This document shows, one piece after another, positions 1-8,965 of a stretch of DNA of 64,000 nucleotides; position 1 is the stretch's first letter; the number at the start of each line of letters is the position of its first letter. Where the stretch lies: positions 1 through 64,000 of the forward strand of contig NZ_MRCS01000032.1 in NCBI RefSeq assembly GCF_002303925.1, in the 5' to 3' direction. The notes beneath the pieces were generated by a model. It did no database searches. It saw nothing but the letters and a program-made list of their open reading frames with translations, and was not told the origin of the DNA. Source of the DNA: Pseudomonas sp. ACN8 (GTDB lineage: Bacteria; Pseudomonadota; Gammaproteobacteria; Pseudomonadales; Pseudomonadaceae). A program made the translations under genes and the position numbers.

Positions 1-1
1 A

Positions 2-2959
2 CTGCTGATAATCGCCCCTGAACCAGCCGTTTTGGATCGCCCGGGCGCTCGGCATGTGTTCGACGATGGGACGTTCATGGGCGTCAAGGTGACTCTCGGA
101 GAAGCCCGCTTGGAAGCGGTGGGGCGGCTTTTAGTATTGGCAGGGAGCGGCCGTAGCGAAACGGTCGAAGAAGGTCGTCGCATTTCCCATTATGCGAACA
201 ACGATCGTTGGTTCGATGACATCGCCGATGGTCCGGTTCAGGCAGAAGTCACGTTGCCCGATGGTCGTGTACTCACGGCTAAGCCTGCCTGGGTCATCAC
301 CGCCCCGCCGGATTTTTCGCCGGAGTCGCCCAATCCAGTAACCCTGCTCGATGTGGCGCTCCAGACCGCTTACGAACACCTGAACCAGAATCCCCCGAAG
401 AAGACATCCTATTGCTTGGACGTCCTTCCGCTCCTACGAGGCGCGATCTCGATCATGTGGACAAGCGGCGACGCTCATGGCGCCCATTCGAGCTGGGCGT
501 CACAAGTTGATCTGGAAATGTTGGCAAGTTCCGCGGAGGACATACGAGCAACCCGTGAGGCGATCTTCAAGGTGCTCAGAAATCCTTTCGCGATCGACGA
601 CGAGGCTAGGGCACAGGCCAACAGCAGGTATATGCCAGCGCTTGCTGGGGACGAAGGAGATTGTGAAGAGGGAGAATCGGACAAATGGCTGGTGTTTACC
701 AAAACGCAGTACATGCACATGCAGCGTTGGGCCAAAGGTGACTTCTTAAATGACTGGCCACCCGCAATAACGGACGTCGCTCAAGTGACCCCGGACGGGC
801 TAGATCGGGCCGCTTTGCAGTCCTGCTCCGGCGGTGCGTTCTACCCGGGGATCGAGGCCGGCTGGATCTTCCGGAAAGCTGAAGCGTTTGCTGAACCTTT
901 GCGCTTCAACGCCAACCTTCTGACTGCCGGGGATGTAACGAAGCGGATGGCTGTTCCATGGCAGGCGGACTTCTTCGAATGTAACACTTGGTGGTGGCCC
1001 GCGCAGCGGCCGGATGATGTCCTGCCCCTGGCGGCGCTGGAACGCATTCGGGTGATCGAACAAGCACTTGCGAACGAACGGCTCGGCGATGTTGGCTCGG
1101 ACAAAGTGGTTCGCGCACAACTGCAGAGTGAACTCGAGGAGCTTGTCAGCCGTCGAGTTCCCTGGGCAAGACATCTCCCCAAACAAAGTTACTCAGGCAA
1201 ACATGCCATGGTGTCGGAGTGGCCCAAGCTCGGCTTTGTGACATCGCAGCTCCCGGACGGGTCCAATGCGCTCGTCAAAGGCAGTCCCGTCCTAGTCGAG
1301 AGCGAGGCGTCTGCGATTGCGGTCACCGACCCCAGGAACCTTGCCGAGTGGTTCCACCGCCTGATCAACATCGAGCGATTCCCAGACTACAGGAAGCCTG
1401 CGCGCGAATTGGCGCTCCAGTTCTTCGAAGGCGCGGATTATGCGGACCCGAACTACCAGCCTTTTGAATTCTCCGTCCAGACGTTTCGCCAGCGATTGGA
1501 CAAGATCTACAACGACTTCGTGGCAGAGATCGACGAGCCGCATTGGCTCGAAGCCTTTCCGCGGGAGGCGGTGGTCGAGAATTTGCTACAAAAGGCTCCG
1601 ATGAACATGACCGATGGGGCATGGCTGCACCACATACTGAGCGCCGGGCCGACAGGGGAAGTGCGGGCCAAGCTCTTTGAGATCTGGTCCGATGAAGCGG
1701 GTAACGGCCACACCGAGCTCAATCACTCCAATATCTACGACACCTTACTGCGCGGCCTAGACGTGTTCTTGCCGCCGATCACGTCGCGTGACTTCATTGA
1801 GCTGGATCTTCTGCCGGGAGCCTGGGAAAACGCCGTCTTCCAACTGAGCGTCGGCCTTTTCCCGGAAGAGTTTTTTCCCGAGCTTCTGGGGATGACGCTT
1901 TATATGGAGTGGGAAGCTACTCCGACCATGATCCCGGTGGCTCGCATGTTGCGCAAGCATGGCATCGATCCGCAGTTCTACTCCATGCACGCTGCCATTG
2001 ACAACGTGACGGCCGGCCATGGGGCGCTTGCGCGCGAAGCCATTGAACTCCACCTGAACGAGGTACGGACGCACAGCGGCCAGGCTGCAATGCAAAGGGA
2101 GTGGAAGCGCGTCTGGAATGGCTACGTGACCTGGGCTACGGTCGGCAGCTTTAGCTCGCAGCTTGGCGAGCTGCTGGAGCGCAAGTATGTATCGGGCGGT
2201 GAGGAATATGCCCACGAACGGATGATTAAGCTTGTGCGGCAGAAAGCGCCGTACGCTCAAACAGCGCATGGTACCGCCATGCTGGGCGGGGTTGCGCTCG
2301 GCTCGCTCTTCGCTGAGCCGGAGCGCCTTCTGGACGCACTGATTGCCGAGAAGTGGGTTAATCCAGCCGCACCGCGCGACAGCATGTTTGTCACCAAGCT
2401 TCTCGGGTTCCACGGTCCCATGTACAAAGTGTTCACCCCGGAAGAACTCGACATCATCTTGAACTGGATCGAAAGCTTGGCGGGTTCGGCACCCACGCCT
2501 GAGCCGGGACCTGTATCTCCGCCGGAACAGGTCGCGATCATTATTCGAGCCTTTATGGAAAAGGCGCAGCAGGAGCCGGCACATGCCCGCAGCATGCTGA
2601 CGCTGGCAGACGGGCAAAGCGTCTCCGTCACCGACCTGTTCGCCTCCGGTGATGCGGTCAAGGTCATGGGCGACCTAGCCGGAAGCGACATGATCGTCCC
2701 GAATGACCCTGCTGCCAGTCCGCTAATTCACGATGTTTTTAAAGTACAAATGGCCAACGTCTTGGAACTGGAACAAGTCGCCGTCTTTGAAGAGTGGATT
2801 CGTACTGGCTGTCGGATGCCGGGAGCTTTGTTAAAGCGGACCCTGAATGTGCGCAGAATGCTCACCATCGTTGAGGCCAGTTCCGAGGACTTGGCCTCCT
2901 TGGCCAAAGTGCCGTTCGCCCGTCGACGCCAATTCATCGGTGCAGGCAGTGTCCACTGA
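2..2959 (+). CDS. LodA/GoxA-type CTQ-dependent oxidase fused to an HDO (haem-oxygenase-like di-iron) domain; 5' truncated
   Basis: The frame is open to the left edge, so the true start lies outside the window; the first in-window start-like codon is TTG at 32. Numbering from that codon, residues 1 to about 425 follow the LodA/GoxA family of amino-acid oxidases: YANNDRWFDD and PAWVITAPPDF near the N-terminus, CSGGAFYPGIE with Cys265, GDVTKRMAVPWQADFFEC, and WWWPAQRPD with Trp320-322. In LodA a Cys and a Trp at such positions form the cysteine tryptophylquinone cofactor and oxidise an amino acid, giving H2O2. Residues about 525-850 look like an iron-containing redox (HDO) domain, with WSDEAGNGH then NH near 550-565 and HAAIDNVTAGH near 650 as possible metal ligands. 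LodA proteins I know are about 700 aa, so this is a fusion. The next gene is the usual LodB partner. Substrate is unknown. Confidence 0.85.
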   Translation: MLIIAPEPAVLDRPGARHVFDDGTFMGVKVTLGEARLEAVGRLLVLAGSGRSETVEEGRRISHYANNDRWFDDIADGPVQAEVTLPDGRVLTAKPAWVITAPPDFSPESPNPVTLLDVALQTAYEHLNQNPPKKTSYCLDVLPLLRGAISIMWTSGDAHGAHSSWASQVDLEMLASSAEDIRATREAIFKVLRNPFAIDDEARAQANSRYMPALAGDEGDCEEGESDKWLVFTKTQYMHMQRWAKGDFLNDWPPAITDVAQVTPDGLDRAALQSCSGGAFYPGIEAGWIFRKAEAFAEPLRFNANLLTAGDVTKRMAVPWQADFFECNTWWWPAQRPDDVLPLAALERIRVIEQALANERLGDVGSDKVVRAQLQSELEELVSRRVPWARHLPKQSYSGKHAMVSEWPKLGFVTSQLPDGSNALVKGSPVLVESEASAIAVTDPRNLAEWFHRLINIERFPDYRKPARELALQFFEGADYADPNYQPFEFSVQTFRQRLDKIYNDFVAEIDEPHWLEAFPREAVVENLLQKAPMNMTDGAWLHHILSAGPTGEVRAKLFEIWSDEAGNGHTELNHSNIYDTLLRGLDVFLPPITSRDFIELDLLPGAWENAVFQLSVGLFPEEFFPELLGMTLYMEWEATPTMIPVARMLRKHGIDPQFYSMHAAIDNVTAGHGALAREAIELHLNEVRTHSGQAAMQREWKRVWNGYVTWATVGSFSSQLGELLERKYVSGGEEYAHERMIKLVRQKAPYAQTAHGTAMLGGVALGSLFAEPERLLDALIAEKWVNPAAPRDSMFVTKLLGFHGPMYKVFTPEELDIILNWIESLAGSAPTPEPGPVSPPEQVAIIIRAFMEKAQQEPAHARSMLTLADGQSVSVTDLFASGDAVKVMGDLAGSDMIVPNDPAASPLIHDVFKVQMANVLELEQVAVFEEWIRTGCRMPGALLKRTLNVRRMLTIVEASSEDLASLAKVPFARRRQFIGAGSVH

Positions 2960-3926
2960 ACTTGTCGTCGTCTTTGGTGACGGTGTCGCTGGCTGCTTGG
3001 CTGCAATCGCGCTGAAGAAGCGATTCTCCAAGGTCGTCTTAGTGGGGGATGGCCCTTCCGATCCGGCCGGCGATTTCCTTATGACAGTGACACCCCTCTG
3101 GACCGACCAGTTGCGCGCTCTCGGCGTTGGCCGGGAATGGGAGGAATGGCCAGGAAAGCATCTCATCCAAACTCAACTTTCTGGCTGGGGAGGTTCGTCT
3201 ATTTTCGCGGCTACCAGCTTGGTTCCGTCTCAACCGAGATACCTAGTGAGCCGGGTCGAAGTGGAGACTTTCATTCGCGCTCAGGCCGAAACTAGGGGAG
3301 TAGAGTTATGCCGCCGACAGGAGAACCTGGCGCGTGGAGCTAAACTGACCGTCGACGCCACCGGCCGGTCTGCGCACTTCGCAAGGCGCGCGGGTGCGGA
3401 GTGGTGCAGCTACGCACCTCTTTTGTCACACCAGATGATCGTGAGCCGTAGCCAAATGCCGCCGAACAGCATCGCGGTGGTGTCGTCCGACGATGGTTGG
3501 TGGTTCGCTGCCAGTGCGGGTGGCCGAACAAACGTGATGTTCATGTCGAGCACACGCCAGACGTCCACTCCAATTGCACCGGGGATGCCACCCGAACTAG
3601 CAGAGCTGGTAAGCGAGTGTCGCTTGGGCCCTCCGCGGTTGGCCTCAATGTCATGGCTGGAACAATGTAGTGGGGAAGGGTGGTTTGCCGTTGGCGATGC
3701 AGCGCTGGCGGTTGACCCCATCTGCGGTGCGGGCCTAGAAACGGCGGCAGCTACGGCAGGATTACTTGATCAGATACTCGATAAGGGAGAAGAAGCGTCG
3801 CGCTGCTTCAATGACGCCATGCTTCGCTTAATCGCCGAACAGCGAATCGCTAGACACCGTCTCTACACGCGGGCTGCGGCGGGTCATCGGGGAAGTTCTT
3901 TCTGGAGCTGTCATGCAACTTTATGA
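2949..3926 (+). CDS. LodB-like FAD-dependent oxidoreductase (CTQ maturation partner)
   Basis: This is a 325-aa flavoprotein when started at GTG 2949, which overlaps the LodA-like gene by 11 nt. An ATG at 2847 is also in frame but would overlap by 113 nt. The N-terminus has a Rossmann FAD motif (VVFGDGVAGCLAA), and near the C-terminus is VGDAALAVDPICGAGLETA, the GD motif of tryptophan-halogenase/geranylgeranyl-reductase-type flavoproteins. LodB proteins of this family are needed to install the quinone cofactor in LodA, and the two genes are normally adjacent and co-transcribed, as here. The ending SSFWSCHATL resembles the FW-containing end of the family, so the gene looks complete. The start codon is the uncertain part because no strong ribosome binding site is visible. 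Confidence 0.8.
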   Translation: MSTELVVVFGDGVAGCLAAIALKKRFSKVVLVGDGPSDPAGDFLMTVTPLWTDQLRALGVGREWEEWPGKHLIQTQLSGWGGSSIFAATSLVPSQPRYLVSRVEVETFIRAQAETRGVELCRRQENLARGAKLTVDATGRSAHFARRAGAEWCSYAPLLSHQMIVSRSQMPPNSIAVVSSDDGWWFAASAGGRTNVMFMSSTRQTSTPIAPGMPPELAELVSECRLGPPRLASMSWLEQCSGEGWFAVGDAALAVDPICGAGLETAAATAGLLDQILDKGEEASRCFNDAMLRLIAEQRIARHRLYTRAAAGHRGSSFWSCHATL

Positions 3927-4230
3927 GAGGCAGGGGCTAGCCAACAGACAGCTCGCTGGCTTCATGTCAACGGTTCAGCATCAACTATCCAATCGCCGTT
4001 TTTATTGGTCAGTGGAATGGGGGACAGGGCTGAACGGTGCGAGCGAGGAAGCTGCGTAATCGAATGTTTTTCATGGCGCTCACTCCGTGACTGGCAATGG
4101 ATCGACTTGCTAGCGGTGCAGGCTACCGGCCAGCCCGCGTCGCTGTGAATGGGGACCCATCGGAGTTTTCCCCTGGTGTATCTGCCTGGACCTTAAATTC
4201 GTTCGGCGTCGATGAGCAGGCCATGACCAC
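3927..4230. other. Gap between lodB-like gene and ureD, no supported gene
   Basis: Two convergent genes end here. A 48-codon open frame at 3913-4059 has no recognisable relatives and mostly follows the end of the flavoprotein gene. I see no clear terminator hairpin with a T tract. Confidence 0.4.
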
Positions 4231-5097
4231 TTATTTGCGTCGTGGCCTGGGCGCGATGCCAGTCAGTTGTTGGCGGGCGCAGGACCAGGCGCTGTGCAGC
4301 CCGGTGCGCAATGCCACTGCATCGAGGGTCATGATGCGCACGCTGACCCCGCAATCGTTGGGCAACGCGCTGACGCCGACGTAGCTGTCGGGAAGGATGC
4401 TCAGGGCATCGCGCAGGCGATGCTTGAGGGCGTTAACCGGCAGGTTATGTCCCACCAGCATGAACGTCGCCAACGCCTGCATCTCCTCGCTGACCCCAGG
4501 CAATCGACGGCGCATGTCTTCTCCGGTCAGGGTCAGGCGATCGCCCGCCAACAGTTGGCCGCTGGGGCTGCGCACTTCCAGGTCGGCGCGATAGGCGTCG
4601 AATACCCCAGTGCTCCCTTGAGGCGCATGCAGACAGAACGCATCGCAGAGCATCACCCTGGCTTCGGGGTGCAGGATCACGTTAACCCGGCTGTGCAGCT
4701 TGGCGTGGGGGAACAGAATCGTCGCCATCGGCAGGTATTCTAGCCAGGCACCGCTCCCGGTTTCCAGGCTGACCACCTGCTGCGCCGACTGTTCGACCAT
4801 ACTGTGCGCGACAGTGGCGGCGCCGGTGCTGACGTGGGCCTGGCTACCGGCTTCTGCCCGCACCTGCACGTGCAGGTGTTCCCCCGCGAAGATGCCTCCC
4901 GAACAGGATTGCAGGTACACCGCTGCCATGCTCGAAGGGTCACCGGGGAGCTTGAGAGTACGCCCCAGATGAAACGGGTAGCCCACCTGCTGCGCGGAAA
5001 TGTAACTGCCGCCATTCGGGGTCTGGCTGAAGGTGATCCGCGCTTGAGGCTCGACGGATTCGGTCAAGGGGCGAAACAGCGTCTGAGGCGCGTTCAT
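4231..5097 (-). CDS. ureD: Urease accessory protein UreD (UreH)
   Basis: 288 aa, the usual length of UreD. It begins MNAPQTLFRP and carries family stretches such as YLQSCSGGIFAGE and VSTGAATVAHSM. UreD binds the urease apoenzyme and, with UreF and UreG, forms the cytoplasmic GTP-dependent complex that delivers nickel and carbamylates the active-site lysine. It is the last gene of the minus-strand operon and overlaps ureG by 4 nt (ATGA), so it is translationally coupled. Placement of ureD at the 3' end, after ureG, is unlike the usual Pseudomonas order in which ureD comes first. Confidence 0.93.
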   Translation of the reverse strand: MNAPQTLFRPLTESVEPQARITFSQTPNGGSYISAQQVGYPFHLGRTLKLPGDPSSMAAVYLQSCSGGIFAGEHLHVQVRAEAGSQAHVSTGAATVAHSMVEQSAQQVVSLETGSGAWLEYLPMATILFPHAKLHSRVNVILHPEARVMLCDAFCLHAPQGSTGVFDAYRADLEVRSPSGQLLAGDRLTLTGEDMRRRLPGVSEEMQALATFMLVGHNLPVNALKHRLRDALSILPDSYVGVSALPNDCGVSVRIMTLDAVALRTGLHSAWSCARQQLTGIAPRPRRK

Positions 5098-5756
5098 GGG
5101 CGGTCGAACAGTACGGCGCGGCTGATCGCATCGACGACCGCATCGACGCCTTCGCCCGTAGCGCAGTTGGTAAACAGCACCGGCTTGGCACCGCGCACGT
5201 CAGCGGATTCACGACGCATGCGTGGCAAGTCGACCCCGACGTAGGGCGCCAAATCATATTTGTTGACGACGAGCAGGTCGCAGCTCAAGACGCCCGGCCC
5301 TCGTTTTCGCGGGATGTCGTCGCCCCCTGCAACGTCGATGACGAAGATCCAGTAGTCCACCAGATCCAGGGAAAAGGTCGATGCCAGGTTGTCCCCACCG
5401 GACTCGATCAGGATCAGCTCGAGGCGTTCGAAACGCGCTTCGAGCTCGTCCGCCATCTGCAGGTTCAGCGTCGGGTCTTCGCGGATCGCCGTGTGCGGAC
5501 ACGCGCCGGTTTCCACGGCGCGCACCCGCTCCGCGTCGATCAGCCCGCTGCGCCTGACCCGCTCGGCATCCTCGCGAGTCGCCAGGTCGTTGGTGATCAC
5601 CGCAAGTTGGGTGCCTCGGGCGATAAAGCGCGGGATCAGCTGTTCCAGCAGTCGAGTCTTGCCCGAACCGACCGGTCCGCCGATCCCTACGCGTGCGGCA
5701 CCGGGGTGGGGGAGCGGCTCGGCCGCCGACTGTGCATTGAGCAGGATATTCATCAT
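5094..5756 (-). CDS. ureG: Urease accessory GTPase UreG
   Basis: 220 aa, a SIMIBI-class GTPase that drives nickel insertion into urease. Visible motifs are the P-loop GIGGPVGSGKT, the metal-binding Cys-Pro-His in ETGACPHTAI, the switch region LILIESGGDNLASTFS and the guanine-specificity motif VVNKYDLA. It sits 23 nt downstream of ureC and overlaps ureD by 4 nt. All residues expected for nickel-dependent dimerisation (Cys-Pro-His) and GTP hydrolysis are present. Confidence 0.96.
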   Translation of the reverse strand: MMNILLNAQSAAEPLPHPGAARVGIGGPVGSGKTRLLEQLIPRFIARGTQLAVITNDLATREDAERVRRSGLIDAERVRAVETGACPHTAIREDPTLNLQMADELEARFERLELILIESGGDNLASTFSLDLVDYWIFVIDVAGGDDIPRKRGPGVLSCDLLVVNKYDLAPYVGVDLPRMRRESADVRGAKPVLFTNCATGEGVDAVVDAISRAVLFDRP

Positions 5757-5779
5757 CGGGTTCCTTGTACCAGTAGGGC

Positions 5780-7492
5780 TCAGCGCAGCATATAGCGCTG
5801 GGCCAAGGGGACTTCGCTGACCGGCTCACAGGTCAGGCGCTTGCCGTCGGCGTATACGTCGAAAGTTTGCGGATCGACACGAATGTCGGGGCAGGCGTCG
5901 TTGTGCAACATGTCGGATTTACGCAGAGTGCGGGTACCGATGGCGGGCAACAGGGCTTTTTTGAGGCCCAGTCTGGCAGCGGTATCGGACTCGATGGCCA
6001 GGCGATTGACGAAGTTCACCGACAGCGCCTGCCTGGCTTCACCGAACGCACCCCACTGCGGGCGCATCACCAGCGGTTCGCAGGTATAGAGCGATGCGGC
6101 CGAATCCCCCATGACGCCATGCACGATGAAACCGCCCTTGACCACGAGTTCCGGTTTGATCCCGAAGAACGCCGGGCGCCACAGCACCAGATCGGCGATT
6201 TTCCCTGGTTCGAGCGAGCCGATGTAGCGGTCGATGCCGAACACCCGGGCCGCGTTGATCGTGTATTTGGCGATGTAGCGCTTGATCCGTTCGTTGTCCC
6301 CCAGAGCGGTGCTTTCTTCAGGTAGTCGACCACGCTGGTCCTTCATCTTCGAGGCCAGTTGCCAGGTGCGACAGATGACTTCATTGATCCGGCCCATGCC
6401 CTGGCTGTCCGAGCCAAGAATCGAGATCGCGCCGTTGTCATGCAGGATGTCCTCGGCGGCGATGGTCTGCGGGCGCACCCGGGATTCGGCGAACGCCACG
6501 TCTTCCGGCACGTCCGGATTAAGGTGATGACAGACCATGATCATGTCCAGATGCTCATCGAATGTGTTCGCGGTGTAGGGGTTGGTCGGGTTGGTAGAGG
6601 AGGGGATGCAGTTGGCCTTGCCGGCCACGCTGATGATGTCCGGCGCATGCCCGCCCCCCGCGCCCTCCGTGTGGTACATGTGAATGGTGCGATCGCCGAT
6701 GGCCGCCAGGGTGTCTTCCAGAAACCCCGATTCGTTGAGCGTGTCGGTGTGCAGCTGCACCTGGAAGTCGTATTTGTCGGCGACCTTGAGGCAGGTGTCG
6801 ATCACCGCAGGCATCGCGCCCCAGTCTTCGTGGATCTTCAATCCCAAGCAGCCACCGCGTAGTTGCGCCAGCAACGACTCAGGTTTGCTGGAGTTGCCGC
6901 GTCCCAGAAAACCGAAGTTGATCGGCCAGGCTTCGGAGGCTTGCAGCATCTTGCCCACGTTCCATTCACCGCCGCAGTCGATGCCCACCGTGATCGGGCC
7001 CAGCGAGCCGCCGATCAGGGTGGTCAGCCCTGCCGCCAGCGCGTGCTCGCACAGCTGCGCCGAGTCGAAGTGCACGTGCACGTCGATGCCGCCGGGAGTG
7101 ACGATCAGCCCTTCGGCGTCGCGCACGGTGGTCGCCACGCCGCAGATCAGTTGCGGGTGCACGCCGTCCATGACCTGTGGATTGCCGGCCTTGCCAATGG
7201 CGACGATCTTACCGTCCTTGATGCCGATGTCGCCTTTGACGATGCCGATCACCGGGTCGATGATCAGCGCATTGCAGATCAGCATGTCCAGTGCGCCGTC
7301 ATCGCTGTCGTGCCCCGGCATCAGGCCCATTCCGTCGCGCAGGGTCTTGCCGCCGCCGTGCAAGCATTCATCGCCGGGCACCGAGTGGTCGAACTCGACT
7401 TCAGCCAGCAGCGAGGTGTCGCCCAGACGCACGGCATCGCCGACGGTGGGGCCGTACATCGCGGCGTATTCCTTGCGAGTCATCGTTGCCAT
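5780..7492 (-). CDS. ureC: Urease subunit alpha UreC, divergent but with a complete active site
   Basis: 570 aa, normal for UreC, the catalytic subunit that hydrolyses urea to ammonia and carbamate. Nickel ligands are all visible: HVH in GGIDVHVHFDS, the lysine to be carbamylated in GCLGLKIHEDWG, His in VQLHTDT and IHMYHTEGAGGGH, the flap Cys-His in MVCHHLNPD, and Asp in ILGSDSQGMGR. The stretch after HVH (FDSAQLCEHALAAGLTT) and the GGSLGPITVGIDCGGEW loop differ from the common FICPQQ and GGGTGPATGT forms, so this belongs to a divergent urease lineage. It starts 3 nt after the fused ureAB gene, implying tight co-translation of subunits. Confidence 0.96.
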   Translation of the reverse strand: MATMTRKEYAAMYGPTVGDAVRLGDTSLLAEVEFDHSVPGDECLHGGGKTLRDGMGLMPGHDSDDGALDMLICNALIIDPVIGIVKGDIGIKDGKIVAIGKAGNPQVMDGVHPQLICGVATTVRDAEGLIVTPGGIDVHVHFDSAQLCEHALAAGLTTLIGGSLGPITVGIDCGGEWNVGKMLQASEAWPINFGFLGRGNSSKPESLLAQLRGGCLGLKIHEDWGAMPAVIDTCLKVADKYDFQVQLHTDTLNESGFLEDTLAAIGDRTIHMYHTEGAGGGHAPDIISVAGKANCIPSSTNPTNPYTANTFDEHLDMIMVCHHLNPDVPEDVAFAESRVRPQTIAAEDILHDNGAISILGSDSQGMGRINEVICRTWQLASKMKDQRGRLPEESTALGDNERIKRYIAKYTINAARVFGIDRYIGSLEPGKIADLVLWRPAFFGIKPELVVKGGFIVHGVMGDSAASLYTCEPLVMRPQWGAFGEARQALSVNFVNRLAIESDTAARLGLKKALLPAIGTRTLRKSDMLHNDACPDIRVDPQTFDVYADGKRLTCEPVSEVPLAQRYMLR

Positions 7493-7495
7493 GGT

Positions 7496-8197
7496 TCAGG
7501 CCCCCTTGAAGTGTTGAGCGTGCGCGCGGTCCAGCGCAGCAGCCTTGCAGGCCGGGTCGTGCAGGTTGCCGTTGGTTAGGCCGCTGAAGCCGTGGATGTC
7601 TCCGCTGCCGCCAAACTGCACCAGTTGCACCTCGCGCAGCTCGCCAGGTTCGAAACGCACAGCGGTGCCTGCCGGGATATCCAGATGCATGCCGAAAGCG
7701 ATTTCTCTAGGGAAATCCAGCGCCTTGTTGACTTCGAAAAAGTGATAATGGCTGCCAATCTGCACTGGACGGTCGCCGGTATTGATCGCGCGCAGGGTGG
7801 CCGTGGGTCGGCCGCTGCTCAGTTGAATGTCGCTCTCTGAAGAGATGATTTCCCCAGGCGTCGGCATGACCGCCAGAGGCAATCGGCCGGGGCGAATCGG
7901 CTGGTGCACGGTGACCAGTTTGGTGCCGTCGGGAAACGTGCCTTCTACTTGCAGCACCGGCAGTAAATCGGCGACACCGGACATGACGTCGTCGGTGGTG
8001 AGAACCGTCGAGCCGAAGCCGATCAGTTCGGCGACGCTACGACCTTCCCGCGCCCCTTCGAGAATCTCGTCGGCAATCAGGGCGCTGGCTTCTGGAAAGT
8101 TCAGGCGCAAGCCCTTGGCGCGGCGCTTGCGCGATATCTCGGCGGCGGTGTACAGCGTCAGTCGTTCGAGTTCTGTCGGGGTCAGCAGCATGTTCAA
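7496..8197 (-). CDS. ureAB: Fused urease gamma-beta subunit (UreA-UreB in one chain)
   Basis: 233 aa. Residues 1 to about 100 are urease gamma (MLLTPTELERLTLYTAAE, GLRLNFPEA, VEGTFPDGTKLVTVHQPI). Residues about 110 to 233 are urease beta (PGEIISSESDIQLSSGR, VQIGSHYHFFEVN, FEPGELREVQLVQFGG). Most Pseudomonas ureases have separate ureA and ureB genes; a fusion of this kind is known from Helicobacter UreA (about 238 aa). The fused chain would pair with UreC as the structural enzyme. It lies 36 nt after ureF and 3 nt before ureC. Confidence 0.94.
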   Translation of the reverse strand: MNMLLTPTELERLTLYTAAEISRKRRAKGLRLNFPEASALIADEILEGAREGRSVAELIGFGSTVLTTDDVMSGVADLLPVLQVEGTFPDGTKLVTVHQPIRPGRLPLAVMPTPGEIISSESDIQLSSGRPTATLRAINTGDRPVQIGSHYHFFEVNKALDFPREIAFGMHLDIPAGTAVRFEPGELREVQLVQFGGSGDIHGFSGLTNGNLHDPACKAAALDRAHAQHFKGA

Positions 8198-8233
8198 GCT
8201 CCTCTGATGACGGCAGGCGCAGAGCCGGTCGTC

Positions 8234-8965
8234 TCAATTGGCGAAAAGTCGGAGTTCCTGGGTTTCGTGGCGCATCACGGCGATCTCGGCCATGGGGGTA
8301 AAACCGCAGGCGTCTGCAGGGGCGGGGACGGGCTGGGCGAGGATATCCAGCAGCAGCGGCTGGATATCGGTCAGCACCCGTTGCGCATCGAGATGGCCCA
8401 TTACGCTCAGGCGAACGGCGGCACTGACCAGCCCCGTACACAGCGCGTGGGCGGCGGCGAGTTGGCAGTGTTCGTGATCCATGCCCAGGCGTTGCCAGAG
8501 CAACCCTTGCACTACGGCCAAATGCCCCGGCGCATCGCCCGCTACAACGCAACGCTGGTAGGCCTCGGCGCCGGGGGTGCCCATGGCCACGTGCACGCCC
8601 AGCAGTGACAGACCCACCCGGCGCGAGCCTTGGCGCAGTTCTTCGGCCAGGGTCAGCGCCTCGACCTGTGAGTCGAGGGCGCACAACGCTTGGGGATGCG
8701 CGGCGGCGTACCAGGCCGCGGATAAGAACGCCCGGTCGAAACCGGCCCATCGGTGGCGCAACTGGCCTTCGACGAATCCGCTGACCTCAGCACTGCGATC
8801 CCGAGGCACGCCCCGTTGGCGACGAGGGATGGACACACCTGCGGCAGCGCCCAGACGACCGTCGGCGACCAACGTCTCCAGCCCCCAAGACCAGGCGACG
8901 GCGCCACCCGGAAAAAAGCTGTCGGCCTGTTGCAATGCCAACAGGCTACTGTGCAGCGTGCTCAT
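8234..8965 (-). CDS. ureF: Urease accessory protein UreF
   Basis: 243 aa from ATG 8965; an upstream GTG at 8971 is in frame, but the ATG forms an ATGA overlap with the ureE stop. UreF acts in the UreD-UreF-UreG nickel-loading complex and gates GTPase activity of UreG. Family features are LLALQQADSFFPGGAVAWSWGLE at the N-terminus (only its start quoted is needed: LLALQQADSFFPGG), HPQALCALD, and EELRQGSRRVGLSLL. The segment around residues 45-70 (RRQRGVPRDRSAEVSGFVEG) is unusually basic. The gene is between ureE and ureAB. Confidence 0.9.
   Translation of the reverse strand: MSTLHSSLLALQQADSFFPGGAVAWSWGLETLVADGRLGAAAGVSIPRRQRGVPRDRSAEVSGFVEGQLRHRWAGFDRAFLSAAWYAAAHPQALCALDSQVEALTLAEELRQGSRRVGLSLLGVHVAMGTPGAEAYQRCVVAGDAPGHLAVVQGLLWQRLGMDHEHCQLAAAHALCTGLVSAAVRLSVMGHLDAQRVLTDIQPLLLDILAQPVPAPADACGFTPMAEIAVMRHETQELRLFAN

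Noticed and set aside
3913..4059. 48-codon frame after the LodB-like gene, possible frameshifted C-terminus
   Set aside because: The in-frame end SSFWSCHATL already matches the usual end of the family, so no frameshift is needed.
4267..7579. Long plus-strand open frames opposite ureD, ureG and ureC
   Set aside because: They are antisense to clearly real urease genes and arise from the high GC content; their sequences look like no protein family.
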